Shown here: positions 9,641 through 17,045 of the stretch, in pieces
Numbering within the stretch: the stretch's first letter is position 1
Layout: every line of letters starts with the position of its first letter
NCBI GenBank assembly: GCA_019637555.1
Contig: JAHBVK010000008.1
Location: 1 to 64,000, forward strand
Origin: Anaerolineae bacterium
Lineage (GTDB): Bacteria > Chloroflexota > Anaerolineae > Aggregatilineales > UBA2796
Reading direction: 5' to 3'
DNA length: 64,000 nucleotides
The notes under the pieces: model-generated
Seen by the model: the letters and a program-made list of their open reading frames with translations, nothing else
The model's database searches: none
What the model was told of the DNA's origin: nothing
Program-made: the position numbers and the translations under genes

Positions 9641-10792
9641 TTAACGCCGCGATTGGTTAACCTGCTGATAGACTTGCAGTGTTTCGCGGGCGGTACGCTG
9701 CCAACTAAAGGCAGTTGATCGCGCCAACCCTAGATTCCGCAAGCTTTCGCGCAGATCGTTCTGGATCAGCACGGCGATGATTGCGCCGCCCATTGCCCGC
9801 GAGTCGTCAGGATCGACCAGATAAGCGGCATCGCCCACCACTTCAGGCACGGAGGAAGCATCGGCGGCGACAACGACTGTGCCGCAAGACATCGCCTCTA
9901 GCGGACCTAAGCCAAAGCCTTCATAGCGGCTGGGAAAGACAAAAGCGCTCGCCATGCGATAGACGGCTGGTTTGTCTGCCTCATCGGGCGCACCGATCCA
10001 GCGAATCCATGCCGCCAATTCGGGACGCGCGGCGATCTCAGCATGAATGTCAGGAAAGCGTGGCGATCCCCACTGTGCGGGTTCTTTACCTGCCAGCACC
10101 AGCGGATAGTCATCACCGACCGATGGTCCGACATAGGTGTAGGCGGCGATCAGCGAACGTAGATTCTTGCGAACGTCGAAGCCACCGAGATAGAGCACAT
10201 ATTGTTCGGGTAGCTTATATTTCTCGCGCACCGCCTCGTCGTGTTCTGCGCCGACGCGAGGATGAAAATCGGGACTCATCGCCAGCGGGATCGCCGTCAC
10301 GCGATCCGCTGGTACGCCGATTTTCTGGATGATCTCCTGCTTGGAGAACTCGGAGTCGGTGATGATGTGCGTCGCGCCTTTGGCGGAAGCGGTGACCAAG
10401 CTGAAGTACAAGCGCGCCATGAAGCCGCTGCGATATTCCGCCATACTCAGCGGGATGACATCGTGAACGGTGACGATCTGAGGAACGGGCGAGTCTAATG
10501 GTCCGCCCCAGTAGGGGACGTGGGCGATATCCGGCTTGATCGCGGCGATAGCGGTGGGAAAACCGCGCTGCTCGAACAACACTTTACCTAGATTGCCTGT
10601 CGGCTGCACCGTGACGTAATGGACTGCAACATGCGGCGGGATGTCGGCAGCGTTACGCATCCGATCCGGCAGCACCAAGGTGAGTTTGAGTGTGCTATCG
10701 ATCTGGAGCAATGCGGGCACGATCTGGCGGAGGTACTGCCCGCTGCCCGTAAATGGTTGATCCCAGAACCAGCCGTTGAACGCGATGTGCAT
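9641..10792 (-). CDS. Glycosyltransferase family 4 (GT-B) protein
   Basis: The frame extends to 10855, but the ATG at 10792 is preferred because it begins with the usual beta strand (MHIAFNGWFW) and lies 8 bp after galE instead of inside it; this gives 383 aa. The C-terminal GT-B half carries the YLGGFDVRKN strand and the nucleotide-sugar motif SRYEGFGLGPLEAMSCG (EX7E-type) plus PEVVGDAAYLVDP. The acceptor and sugar are unknown; mannosyltransferase-type GT4 enzymes look like this. It sits between galE and glgB, so UDP-sugar supply and glycan assembly may be linked. Confidence 0.85.
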   Translation of the reverse strand: MHIAFNGWFWDQPFTGSGQYLRQIVPALLQIDSTLKLTLVLPDRMRNAADIPPHVAVHYVTVQPTGNLGKVLFEQRGFPTAIAAIKPDIAHVPYWGGPLDSPVPQIVTVHDVIPLSMAEYRSGFMARLYFSLVTASAKGATHIITDSEFSKQEIIQKIGVPADRVTAIPLAMSPDFHPRVGAEHDEAVREKYKLPEQYVLYLGGFDVRKNLRSLIAAYTYVGPSVGDDYPLVLAGKEPAQWGSPRFPDIHAEIAARPELAAWIRWIGAPDEADKPAVYRMASAFVFPSRYEGFGLGPLEAMSCGTVVVAADASSVPEVVGDAAYLVDPDDSRAMGGAIIAVLIQNDLRESLRNLGLARSTAFSWQRTARETLQVYQQVNQSRR

Positions 10793-10800
10793 AAGCGAAT

Positions 10801-11817
10801 TTACGATCCGTCGCTGCTGGCGTAGCCGTTGGGATGGCTCTGATGCCATGCCCATGCGCTGCCAATGATGGTCTTGAGATCCGGATATTTGGGTGTCCAG
10901 CCAAGCTCGTCGTTGACCTTCTCCGCCGACGCCACGAGGATCGCGCCGTCACCGGGACGACGCGGAGTCTCAATCGCGGGAATCTCATGACCAGTCACTT
11001 CGCGGGCGACATCGATCACCTGACGCACGCTGTAGCCCTGCCCGTTACCGAGGTTATAGGTCATCTGTTTGCGCTCATCCAACGCTTCGAGCGCCAGCAC
11101 ATGCGCCGACGCCAGATCAGCGATGTGAATATAGTCGCGGACGCACGTGCCATCAATGGTGGGATAATCCGTGCCGAAAATCTTGATTGACTCGCGCTTG
11201 CCCAACGGCACTTGCAGCGTCAGCGGGATCAGGTGGGTTTCGGGATGATGCGCTTCGCCGCGAATGGCGTTGCCCTGATCATCGAGGATAGCACCGCAGG
11301 CGTTGAAATAACGCAGCACGGCATACTTCAACCCCAACTGCTGGTGATACCAACGAATCATCGTCTCGATCATCAGCTTGGTTTCGCCATAGACGTTGGC
11401 GGGCTGGTAGGGATCATCTTCGTTCAACGCCGCGCCTTTGCTGGCATAAACTGCCGCCGTCGAGGAGAATACCAGCCGCTTGACCTCGTGCTCAAGCATC
11501 GCTTCGAGCAGGTTCTGACCGAAAGTCACATTACCGCGAAAATAGAGCGCGGGATTCTGCATGCTCTCGCCCGCTTCGATCAGCGCGGCGAAGTGAGCGA
11601 CGGCGTCGAAATTGCCCATCTGAAACAGGGTGTTTAGCGCGCCGCGATCCGCTAGATCGCCTTGAACGAACGCCGCACCTTCGGGAATCGCTGCTTTGTG
11701 TCCCCGACTGAGATTGTCGAACACGGTAACGCGATGACCCGCTTTCATGAATGCCATCGCCGTCGCCGATCCGATGTAACCGGCTCCTCCTGTGACTAAA
11801 ACGTGCATCTTGCTCAA
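10801..11817 (-). CDS. galE: UDP-glucose 4-epimerase
   Basis: This SDR-family enzyme interconverts UDP-glucose and UDP-galactose with tightly bound NAD. The 338-aa product has the Rossmann motif GGAGYIG (10-16), the SSTAAVY active-site strand (118-124) and the catalytic Y143-x3-K147. The late DYIHIADLA and LGNGQGYSV motifs are typical of GalE. Its start overlaps the stop of the upstream PLC-like gene by four bases, implying translational coupling. The GT4 gene follows after 8 bp. Confidence 0.94.
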   Translation of the reverse strand: MSKMHVLVTGGAGYIGSATAMAFMKAGHRVTVFDNLSRGHKAAIPEGAAFVQGDLADRGALNTLFQMGNFDAVAHFAALIEAGESMQNPALYFRGNVTFGQNLLEAMLEHEVKRLVFSSTAAVYASKGAALNEDDPYQPANVYGETKLMIETMIRWYHQQLGLKYAVLRYFNACGAILDDQGNAIRGEAHHPETHLIPLTLQVPLGKRESIKIFGTDYPTIDGTCVRDYIHIADLASAHVLALEALDERKQMTYNLGNGQGYSVRQVIDVAREVTGHEIPAIETPRRPGDGAILVASAEKVNDELGWTPKYPDLKTIIGSAWAWHQSHPNGYASSDGS

Positions 11818-12563
11818 ATCCTCTCGTCGTAGTAGTCGATTAAGACCTGCCGCGCGCGTTCATACATGGTTCTTTCAACTCCAGCAACCGTCTCTGGTGT
11901 GACGTTCTGCCACAGCGATTCGTTCATGCGCTGCTCGTCGTGGACGAATGCCGCCATCTCATCTGCTGGCATCAGGATGCGCTTGCTCAGAATCTCGTAG
12001 GTGCGGCTATCGTGATCCGGTGCTAATTGTTCGGCGATGAGATCACGCCAAACTGCTAAATCGAGATCGCCAATGAAAGGCAACCAGTGCTGCGGTGCGG
12101 CGTTGTGCAGCGGCGCATAATCCGATTTGGGCAGAGTGTGATAGTCACGCTCGTCCAGATAGCAGAGCAGCATATGCAGCATCAGGAAGCGCGTCCGCGA
12201 ATCCGCCCACTCACGTCCGAAGTGGGGATAGAGAATGTCCATGCACCAGACTTCATCCATGACCAGATGCGCCAGATAGCCACCGACAAAGGCGGCTTGA
12301 TCCGCAGTGCTGACTTTGCCATGTCGCAGGTCGGGATGGCGTGAGAGCATGGTCAGCGTGGCGGGCGGATCGATGATCGCCTGATACTCGAAAAAGTGGG
12401 TATCGGCACGCTGTAAGCCAGATGAGACACGAGCATCCGCCGCAATATTACCGAGTAGGAAAGCGCCCCATGCCGCTTTCACATCATTGCGGATGGTGAT
12501 CGGTACTTGGGCATCTTCGCTAAGGCGATGTGCTACCGCCATGTGCATGAAAGGTGTTGGCAT
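11814..12563 (-). CDS. Zinc-dependent phospholipase C-like (PF00882-type) protein
   Basis: The 249-aa, mostly helical protein starts P-T-P-F-M-H. It has GAFLLGNIAADA...THFFE and GGYLAHLVMDEVW blocks, which resemble the His/Asp metal ligands of the zinc-dependent phospholipase C/S1-P1 nuclease-like fold (N-terminal HxxxA, D in the GxxxPD-like block, HF, and HLxxD). No signal peptide is seen, so it is probably cytoplasmic and may not be a secreted phospholipase. AGGA lies six bases before the ATG. The ATGA overlap with galE suggests a shared operon. The biochemical role is not known. Confidence 0.68.
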   Translation of the reverse strand: MPTPFMHMAVAHRLSEDAQVPITIRNDVKAAWGAFLLGNIAADARVSSGLQRADTHFFEYQAIIDPPATLTMLSRHPDLRHGKVSTADQAAFVGGYLAHLVMDEVWCMDILYPHFGREWADSRTRFLMLHMLLCYLDERDYHTLPKSDYAPLHNAAPQHWLPFIGDLDLAVWRDLIAEQLAPDHDSRTYEILSKRILMPADEMAAFVHDEQRMNESLWQNVTPETVAGVERTMYERARQVLIDYYDERI

Positions 12564-12626
12564 TCCAATCCTGACAGGTTCAACAACATTACACTAATCG
12601 CTGCTGACTTCCTCAAAGAAACAGAG

Positions 12627-12648
12627 ACGCCCTGATCTCTCAGGGCGT
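12627..12648 (-). terminator. Intrinsic terminator of the rpsF-ssb-rpsR-foldase run
   Basis: ACGCCCTGA and TCAGGGCGT arms surround a TCTC loop. Read on the minus strand the hairpin is followed by a T-rich CTCTGTTTCTTTG stretch, just downstream of the foldase stop. Confidence 0.65.
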
Positions 12649-12694
12649 ATATGGTACGACTAACTGATCCACAGCCTAGCGCCGTGATAAAAGG

Positions 12695-14044
12695 TTAGAA
12701 CCCGAACTGATTACTGCTGCTCGGTAGTTCGCTTGGCAGCGGGACGCCGAGTTGGGTCAGTGTGGGATCTTCCGGCACACGGTTGATCCAGTACGAGTAC
12801 TTGGTAGATTTGGCTTCGCTTTCCTTGGTCAGCCAATCCTGGAAGGTCTTATTCTGGCGTTCCAGACCCTGATCAGGCGTCAACTGGCGCACTTCGCGTC
12901 CGATCACCTGAATGATGTGGAAGCCGTACTGCGTACCGTTGGCAGTAGTGTCGATTGGTCCAATGATGTCACCGACTTTGGCGTTCCAAACGGCATCGTC
13001 GAACTCAGGCACGTAGACGCCTTTGCCCTGCCAGCCCAGTTCACCGCCGGATGCAGCGCTGCCAGTATCTTGCGAGACAGACTCCGCGAGATCGGCGAAG
13101 GATGCACCGTTTTGCAACGCCTTCAGCACATCATCCGCATCTTCTTTGGTCTTCACCAGAATATGACGGATGTTGAGTTGCTCTTCCTCAGTAGGAGGCT
13201 CGCCAGCGATTACTTTCATCACCTTTTCGCGTAGGGCGCGATCAGCAAACCACTGACGCATATCTGCGGAGGTGAAGCCAACAGCCTTTGCCGCAACATC
13301 AATATAATCCTGCGAGTTTTTCTCATACTCGGCACGACGAGTCGCCAGTTCCGGTGTTGCTGTTGGCAGACCAGTCGGGAAAGCGGTGACCGTAGCCGTG
13401 ATCGTTGCGGTGGGAGTCGCGGTGATTGGTTCGAGTGTCGGTGTCAGCGTGATCGTCGCCGTCGGAGAAGGTGTGGCAGAGACCAGCGGTGTCGGCGTGA
13501 TGCTCGGCGTAGTGGTCAGCGTCGCCGTGACCGGATTTTCCTCGAAGCCAAAGTATTTGTAACCCTGCTCGTTAATTTCTGCATCCGTCACGCTGATACC
13601 GTTGGCAGCGGCATACTGGCGGATCAGCAACGTATCGATCATGTCATCCAATACTGCCTGTCCCATAAGCGTGGGCGAGGCAAGCTGCTGATATTGTTGC
13701 CCGTAAGGATTGCTGGTGTCGGAGAGCAGTTGAGGATAGAAAGAAGCGATTTGAGCTAATTGTTGACCAATGCGCCAACGCTCAAAACGCACACGAGCCT
13801 GAAAATCCCGTGTGCTGATATTTTCGCCGTTTACTGATGCCACCGCTTGATTCGGCGTGATCACGCCGTCAACAAGCAACGCGCCGCCGAGGATCAAGAT
13901 GATCAGACCGCCGACGATTCCGGCGATGATCAGCGTTAGACGATTGATTTCGGCTTCACGTTGGGATCGGGGCTTAAATTTACGCTTGTTGGAGGAGGGG
14001 TTACCCTTCGGTCCTCCAGTAGTGCGTTGCTTGCTGACAGCCAT
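12695..14044 (-). CDS. Membrane-anchored parvulin-type peptidyl-prolyl isomerase (PpiC/SurA/PrsA-like)
   Basis: This is a 449-aa extracytoplasmic foldase. A basic N-terminus precedes one membrane segment (about 37-59). A SurA-like N-terminal helical domain (about 65-180) is interrupted or followed by a Thr/Pro-rich spacer (about 188-255). The parvulin domain (about 295-395) opens with the NIRHILVK motif and contains the F-A-D-L-A, GGELGW and GFHIIQV signatures. AGGTGG lies about ten bases upstream of the ATG. It follows rpsF-ssb-rpsR with only 29 bp spacing, in the place where many bacteria have rplI. Confidence 0.9.
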   Translation of the reverse strand: MAVSKQRTTGGPKGNPSSNKRKFKPRSQREAEINRLTLIIAGIVGGLIILILGGALLVDGVITPNQAVASVNGENISTRDFQARVRFERWRIGQQLAQIASFYPQLLSDTSNPYGQQYQQLASPTLMGQAVLDDMIDTLLIRQYAAANGISVTDAEINEQGYKYFGFEENPVTATLTTTPSITPTPLVSATPSPTATITLTPTLEPITATPTATITATVTAFPTGLPTATPELATRRAEYEKNSQDYIDVAAKAVGFTSADMRQWFADRALREKVMKVIAGEPPTEEEQLNIRHILVKTKEDADDVLKALQNGASFADLAESVSQDTGSAASGGELGWQGKGVYVPEFDDAVWNAKVGDIIGPIDTTANGTQYGFHIIQVIGREVRQLTPDQGLERQNKTFQDWLTKESEAKSTKYSYWINRVPEDPTLTQLGVPLPSELPSSSNQFGF

Positions 14045-14073
14045 CTGTGTCTACCACCTGTTAAGTAAGTTGA

Positions 14074-14385
14074 TTAGTCTGCCCGTTCGTAGGAGGAGCG
14101 CCCAACCGGACCTTCAAACGGCAGCAGCGCCAGATGACGTGCGCGTTTGACCGCAACGGCTAGGCGGCGCTGATGACGCGCGCACACACCTGTCTGACGG
14201 CGCGGACGAATCTTACCGTTTTCCGTCAAGAAGCGGCTAAGAAAGCCACCATCTTTGTAGGAAATGACCTTGATCTTCTCGGTGCAGAAAATGCACACTT
14301 TGGGACGACGCATACCGCCGCGCATACCACCGCGACCGCCGCCGTAACCACCACCATATTCGTTATCGCGTTCCATGTCGGACAT
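14074..14385 (-). CDS. rpsR: 30S ribosomal protein bS18
   Basis: The 103-aa protein has the bS18 core from about residue 27 (RRPKVCIFC...IDYKD-like block, [36 protein letters not shown]). It is extended at the N-terminus by a Gly/Arg/Met-rich segment (residues 10-26) not found in most S18 proteins. It belongs to the rpsF-ssb-rpsR group, where S6 and S18 form a dimer on the 30S platform. Confidence 0.95.
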   Translation of the reverse strand: MSDMERDNEYGGGYGGGRGGMRGGMRRPKVCIFCTEKIKVISYKDGGFLSRFLTENGKIRPRRQTGVCARHQRRLAVAVKRARHLALLPFEGPVGRSSYERAD

Positions 14386-14445
14386 CGTTAATTTGTTCTC
14401 CCTAGCAAGATAGACGCTTTAGCTCGCTCGCTTGTTGAGGCGAAA

Positions 14446-14844
14446 CTAGAATGCGTAGTTGCCGTTATCGTCTTGTTCGTCGTCGTCGTAGGAATATTCA
14501 ACATTGTTACGGCGATCACCGAGGACGATCATCTCGTTGGCGACGAGTTCGGTGCGGTAATGCCGCTTGCCTTCCTCATCTTCCCAACCGCGCGTTTGCA
14601 AACGACCTTCGATGTAAACCTGCTGATCTTTACGCAGATGCGATTTACATATTTCAGCCAGATTACCCCACGCGACCACGTTGAACCATTCTTGTTCTTC
14701 GCGGCGTTCGCCTTCGGCACTCGTCCACGTGCGCGGTGTGACCACGCTAAAACTGGTAACGGGGCGTCCACTGGGCGTAAAACGCATCTCAGGATCGCGT
14801 CCTAGGTACCCAATGATCATTACTTTATTCAGCCCACGTACCAT
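14446..14844 (-). CDS. ssb: Single-stranded DNA-binding protein
   Basis: The 132-aa protein has an OB-fold with the starting MVRGLNKVMIIGYLGRDPE block, the FSVVTPR strand and the EWFNVVAWGNLAEICKSHLRKDQQVYIEGRLQTR stretch. The C-terminal tail is acidic (about ten Asp/Glu) but ends in Asn-Tyr-Ala-Phe rather than the usual Ile-Pro-Phe that docks partner proteins. The gene lies between rpsF and rpsR, with GAGGAG eight bases before its ATG. Confidence 0.95.
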   Translation of the reverse strand: MVRGLNKVMIIGYLGRDPEMRFTPSGRPVTSFSVVTPRTWTSAEGERREEQEWFNVVAWGNLAEICKSHLRKDQQVYIEGRLQTRGWEDEEGKRHYRTELVANEMIVLGDRRNNVEYSYDDDEQDDNGNYAF

Positions 14845-14910
14845 GTCCCTGCTCCTCAGCGCCCTGCCTAATCGTCGTAATTGTTAGCAGAAAAGCGCCA
14901 CTCTCAATCG

Positions 14911-15285
14911 TTATTCTAAATCGTCTGCTTCTGCTTCATCGGCTTCATCAGCGCTATCGTCAACAACCAGATCCACATCAGGAACGGTTGCTTCACCGGC
15001 GTCATCCTTGCGGATCAGCAAGTGACGGATCACTTTAGGCGCCAGCTTCAGATTGCGTTCCAACTCACCTGTGGTCTGTGGCTCGAGTGCACAGTCATAG
15101 GTGACGTAGTAGCCCTCAGTGTATTCGGAGATGCCATAAGCCAGTTTGCGCCGACCCCACGGGTCGACCTTGCTCACGGTACCCTTAGCTTCTTCTACCC
15201 AGCCCTTAACCTGCGTCATTACGCCGTTAAGTTCTTCCTCGGTAACATCAGAAGCTACGATGAATGTCAAATCGTAGTTACGCAT
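14911..15285 (-). CDS. rpsF: 30S ribosomal protein bS6
   Basis: This 124-aa protein starts MRNYDLTFIV and contains the conserved WGRRKLAYGI and EGYYVTYD strands and RHLLIRKD. The C-terminal 25 residues are strongly acidic (Asp/Glu-rich). It is the first gene of the rpsF-ssb-rpsR operon, with a hairpin-forming leader upstream. Confidence 0.95.
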   Translation of the reverse strand: MRNYDLTFIVASDVTEEELNGVMTQVKGWVEEAKGTVSKVDPWGRRKLAYGISEYTEGYYVTYDCALEPQTTGELERNLKLAPKVIRHLLIRKDDAGEATVPDVDLVVDDSADEADEAEADDLE

Positions 15286-15314
15286 GAATTGATTGGGTTC
15301 CTTTCCCCGGGTTT

Positions 15315-15349
15315 GCTTTCATCACAGCAAGGTGATTGCTCTTGAAAGC
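15315..15349 (-). promoter_or_regulatory. Stem-loop in the rpsF leader, possible S6:S18 autoregulatory site
   Basis: GCTTTC (15315-15320) pairs with GAAAGC (15344-15349), and inside it ATCAC pairs with GTGAT around a six-base loop, with a one-sided internal bulge. It ends about 30 bases before the rpsF start on the minus strand. Bacterial S6:S18 leaders are known to have a bulged hairpin. I could not confirm the CCG-containing signature, so the function is an inference. Confidence 0.35.
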
Positions 15350-15464
15350 GGAAAGCGTGTGTAAGTTAGCGGGGGAAGTTTACACCTTCGCAGGGGTACT
15401 GGCAAGGGTATGATTCTAGGGGTAATGTTGGAACAAATCGAGATGAACGCAGGATAAGTTCGCT

Positions 15465-15767
15465 ATGATTTCCCCTTCCCCTAGCGCCGACGATCTACCC
15501 GACAGTGAGGTCGCTGCACTGGAACGGCAGCTTGAACATCTACGCTCGTCGCTGAGCGAAGCTCAAACATATGCGCGGTTGTTGGAGCAAGAGAACCTCA
15601 GCTTGCGAAATGAACTAGAGCAAGCCGCTAGTTACGCTCGTATTTTGGAAGATGAGGATAAGCGACTGCGGCAAGTGTGGGCAGAAGCAACGGCGTATGC
15701 CCGTTCGCTGGAAGCGCGGATCGTTGATCTGCAAGCGCATATCCGACAATATCAGGATATGCGTTGA
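15465..15767 (+). CDS. Small coiled-coil protein built of 21-residue repeats
   Basis: The 100-aa protein is not recognised. After a Ser/Pro-rich start, residues 15-100 look like one continuous helix with heptad spacing. Three near-identical units carry (T/S/A)-Y-A-R-x-L-E, with the tyrosine at positions 36, 57 and 78, exactly 21 residues (three heptads) apart. Composition is rich in Glu, Leu, Arg and Ala. No membrane segment or Cys is present. It is divergent from rpsF and is followed by the promoter of the SAM-riboswitch unit. It may be an oligomerising scaffold. Confidence 0.65.
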   Translation: MISPSPSADDLPDSEVAALERQLEHLRSSLSEAQTYARLLEQENLSLRNELEQAASYARILEDEDKRLRQVWAEATAYARSLEARIVDLQAHIRQYQDMR

Positions 15768-15770
15768 GGC

Positions 15771-15798
15771 TTGACTGGCAGCCATTTTGTGCTATCTT
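15771..15798 (+). promoter_or_regulatory. Sigma-A-type promoter of the SAM-riboswitch unit
   Basis: TTGACT (15771-15776) and TATCTT (15793-15798) are separated by 16 bases. Transcription would start near 15805, exactly at the base of the riboswitch P1 helix, which supports both calls. Confidence 0.65.
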
Positions 15799-15802
15799 TT
15801 GA

Positions 15803-15900
15803 ATACACATCAAGAGTGATCAACCTTTAAGTAGGTTGACACGGCAACCTGGGTGGACTCCCAAGGTGCTTCCCGCCCTTCGTATCGGCGGGGATGCGGT
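15803..15900 (+). ncRNA. SAM-clan riboswitch aptamer (SAM-I / SAM-I-IV-like)
   Basis: The region keeps the SAM-clan core in order. ATCAAGAG is at 15809-15816. A P2 hairpin pairs 15821-15826 with 15833-15838. The invariant GGCAACC is at 15843-15849. P3 pairs 15848-15853 with 15860-15866, and the AAGGTGCTTCC joining strand is at 15863-15873. P4 pairs CCCGCC 15872-15877 with GGCGGG 15887-15892, and GATG closes a short P1 (15806-15811 with 15893-15898, one mismatch). P2 is short and lacks an obvious kink-turn, so the exact subclass is uncertain. A terminator follows at 15959. This is read from motifs; a covariance-model search was not possible. Confidence 0.75.
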
Positions 15901-15958
15901 CTCAACTTCCGAGTTGGAAGAACAAGACAACAACAGTCCGCAACGAAAAAGCGATTTT

Positions 15959-16016
15959 AACCCGCGCTCTTGGTGGTACGTCGATGACGTATGCGTGAGC
16001 AGCGGGTTTCTTTTTT
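15959..16016 (+). terminator. Riboswitch expression-platform terminator
   Basis: AACCCGC (15959-15965) pairs with GCGGGTT (16002-16008), GCTC with GAGC inside it, and TACGTC (15977-15982) with GACGTA (15986-15991) at the tip. The helix ends in TTTCTTTTTT. It lies between the aptamer and the ACT-domain gene, as expected for transcriptional control. Confidence 0.8.
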
Positions 16017-16094
16017 GTTGATCTGGTGGTTCATTTGTCCACCCGGTTGCAGTGAACTCGAAAGCAAGCCAGTAGTTGAGCTAAGAGGTACACA

Positions 16095-16571
16095 ATGCAA
16101 CCGATTTTTCTGCACGAAGAAGTCGCCGTAATTTTCGTAGAGCCACGCGCTAACACGCCGATCCCCGACTGCTGTGGACGTGTCTTCAATACCGCCGCTA
16201 GAGCCGATGCCACTGTGCTGCTGATTTCTAGTGCCTCGTTCACGGGCGGCGTCAGCTTCGTCGTGCCCGCGAATTGCGCATCCCGATTGGTGGCATTGCT
16301 ACGCGCCGAATTTCGCGATGAACTGAAACGCTGCCAGATCGAGTCGATACATGTGCAGCAGCCCGCGATCATGCTGACCGGACGCACGGACGGCTTTACT
16401 CTGGTGCGCGAACTGGCAGCACGCCAGATCAACATCATTAACATTGCACATCGACAGGGAGATGCTGGCACCACCGCTTTGATCGTGCAGGCGAAGCGCG
16501 AGGTAGTAATCGAGGCACTGGAAGCAACCAACCACGAATGGCAGACACTGGTAGGCGTCAGCCGCCATTAA
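16095..16571 (+). CDS. Free-standing tandem ACT-domain protein resembling the aspartokinase regulatory region
   Basis: The 158-aa protein has no kinase domain. Residues 8-75 follow the first ACT domain of ThrA-type aspartokinases, including the VAVIFV strand, the RVFNTAARADATVLLISSAS helix-strand and the GVSFVVPANCASRLVALLRAEF block. Residues 88-150 form a second, more diverged ACT unit. In aspartokinases such pairs bind Lys or Thr for feedback control. A SAM-clan riboswitch and terminator lie directly upstream, so it is probably switched off when SAM is plentiful. That ties it to the aspartate/methionine pathway. It could be an amino-acid sensor acting on a kinase elsewhere. AAGAGG precedes the ATG by about eight bases. 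Confidence 0.7.
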   Translation: MQPIFLHEEVAVIFVEPRANTPIPDCCGRVFNTAARADATVLLISSASFTGGVSFVVPANCASRLVALLRAEFRDELKRCQIESIHVQQPAIMLTGRTDGFTLVRELAARQINIINIAHRQGDAGTTALIVQAKREVVIEALEATNHEWQTLVGVSRH

Positions 16572-16646
16572 TTGCTAGCTCATGCCGATGCTTCATAACG
16601 AGCTATACTTGTGAAGGTTAGCACAGATAGCTATCGAGGCAGTTAG

Positions 16647-17045
16647 ATGCGTGTCAAAGTGCGCGAATCCAAGTTCGCGCTGGTAATGTTGATTCTTGTG
16701 TGTGTGCTCGCGGGTTGTCGGCAATCTGCGCAGCAGGCGGATAGCGCTGACCTCACAATCACGCTGGACAGCTCTGCCGCGTTTGCGGTGGGCAAAACCG
16801 AATTGACGATCGTCGTGAAGGATGCTCAGGGAAATCCGGTAGATGATGCCACGATTGAAGTTACTGGCGATATGAGCCACGCAGGTATGAAGCCGGAGCT
16901 TGGTTCGGTGCAAAAGGGTACTCAGGGACAATACAAAGTCCCCTTCATCTGGTCGATGGGTGGCGATTGGATTCTGACGGTGAAAGTGACACTGCCCGAT
17001 GGACGCTCAACCTCGAAGCGCTTTGACGTCGCGGTGAACTCATGA
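16647..17045 (+). CDS. FixH/YtkA-like lipoprotein
   Basis: This 132-aa exported protein has a basic start, a hydrophobic segment (10-20) and a lipobox V-L-A-G-C with C24 as the lipidation site. The rest (about 35-130) is an all-beta YtkA/FixH-like domain with the D-A-T-I-E-V-T-G...M-S-H-A-G-M-K-P stretch, whose Met/His residues may bind copper in some relatives. The stop overlaps the next gene by four bases, which couples it to the NapH-like ferredoxin and CcmB. It may help metal or cofactor delivery during respiratory-chain assembly. Confidence 0.72.
   Translation: MRVKVRESKFALVMLILVCVLAGCRQSAQQADSADLTITLDSSAAFAVGKTELTIVVKDAQGNPVDDATIEVTGDMSHAGMKPELGSVQKGTQGQYKVPFIWSMGGDWILTVKVTLPDGRSTSKRFDVAVNS

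Noticed and set aside
15966..15980. TTGGTGGTACG in the terminator, resembling a T-box core
   Set aside because: It lacks the CCGCG part and Stem I features, and the upstream SAM-clan aptamer explains the element better.
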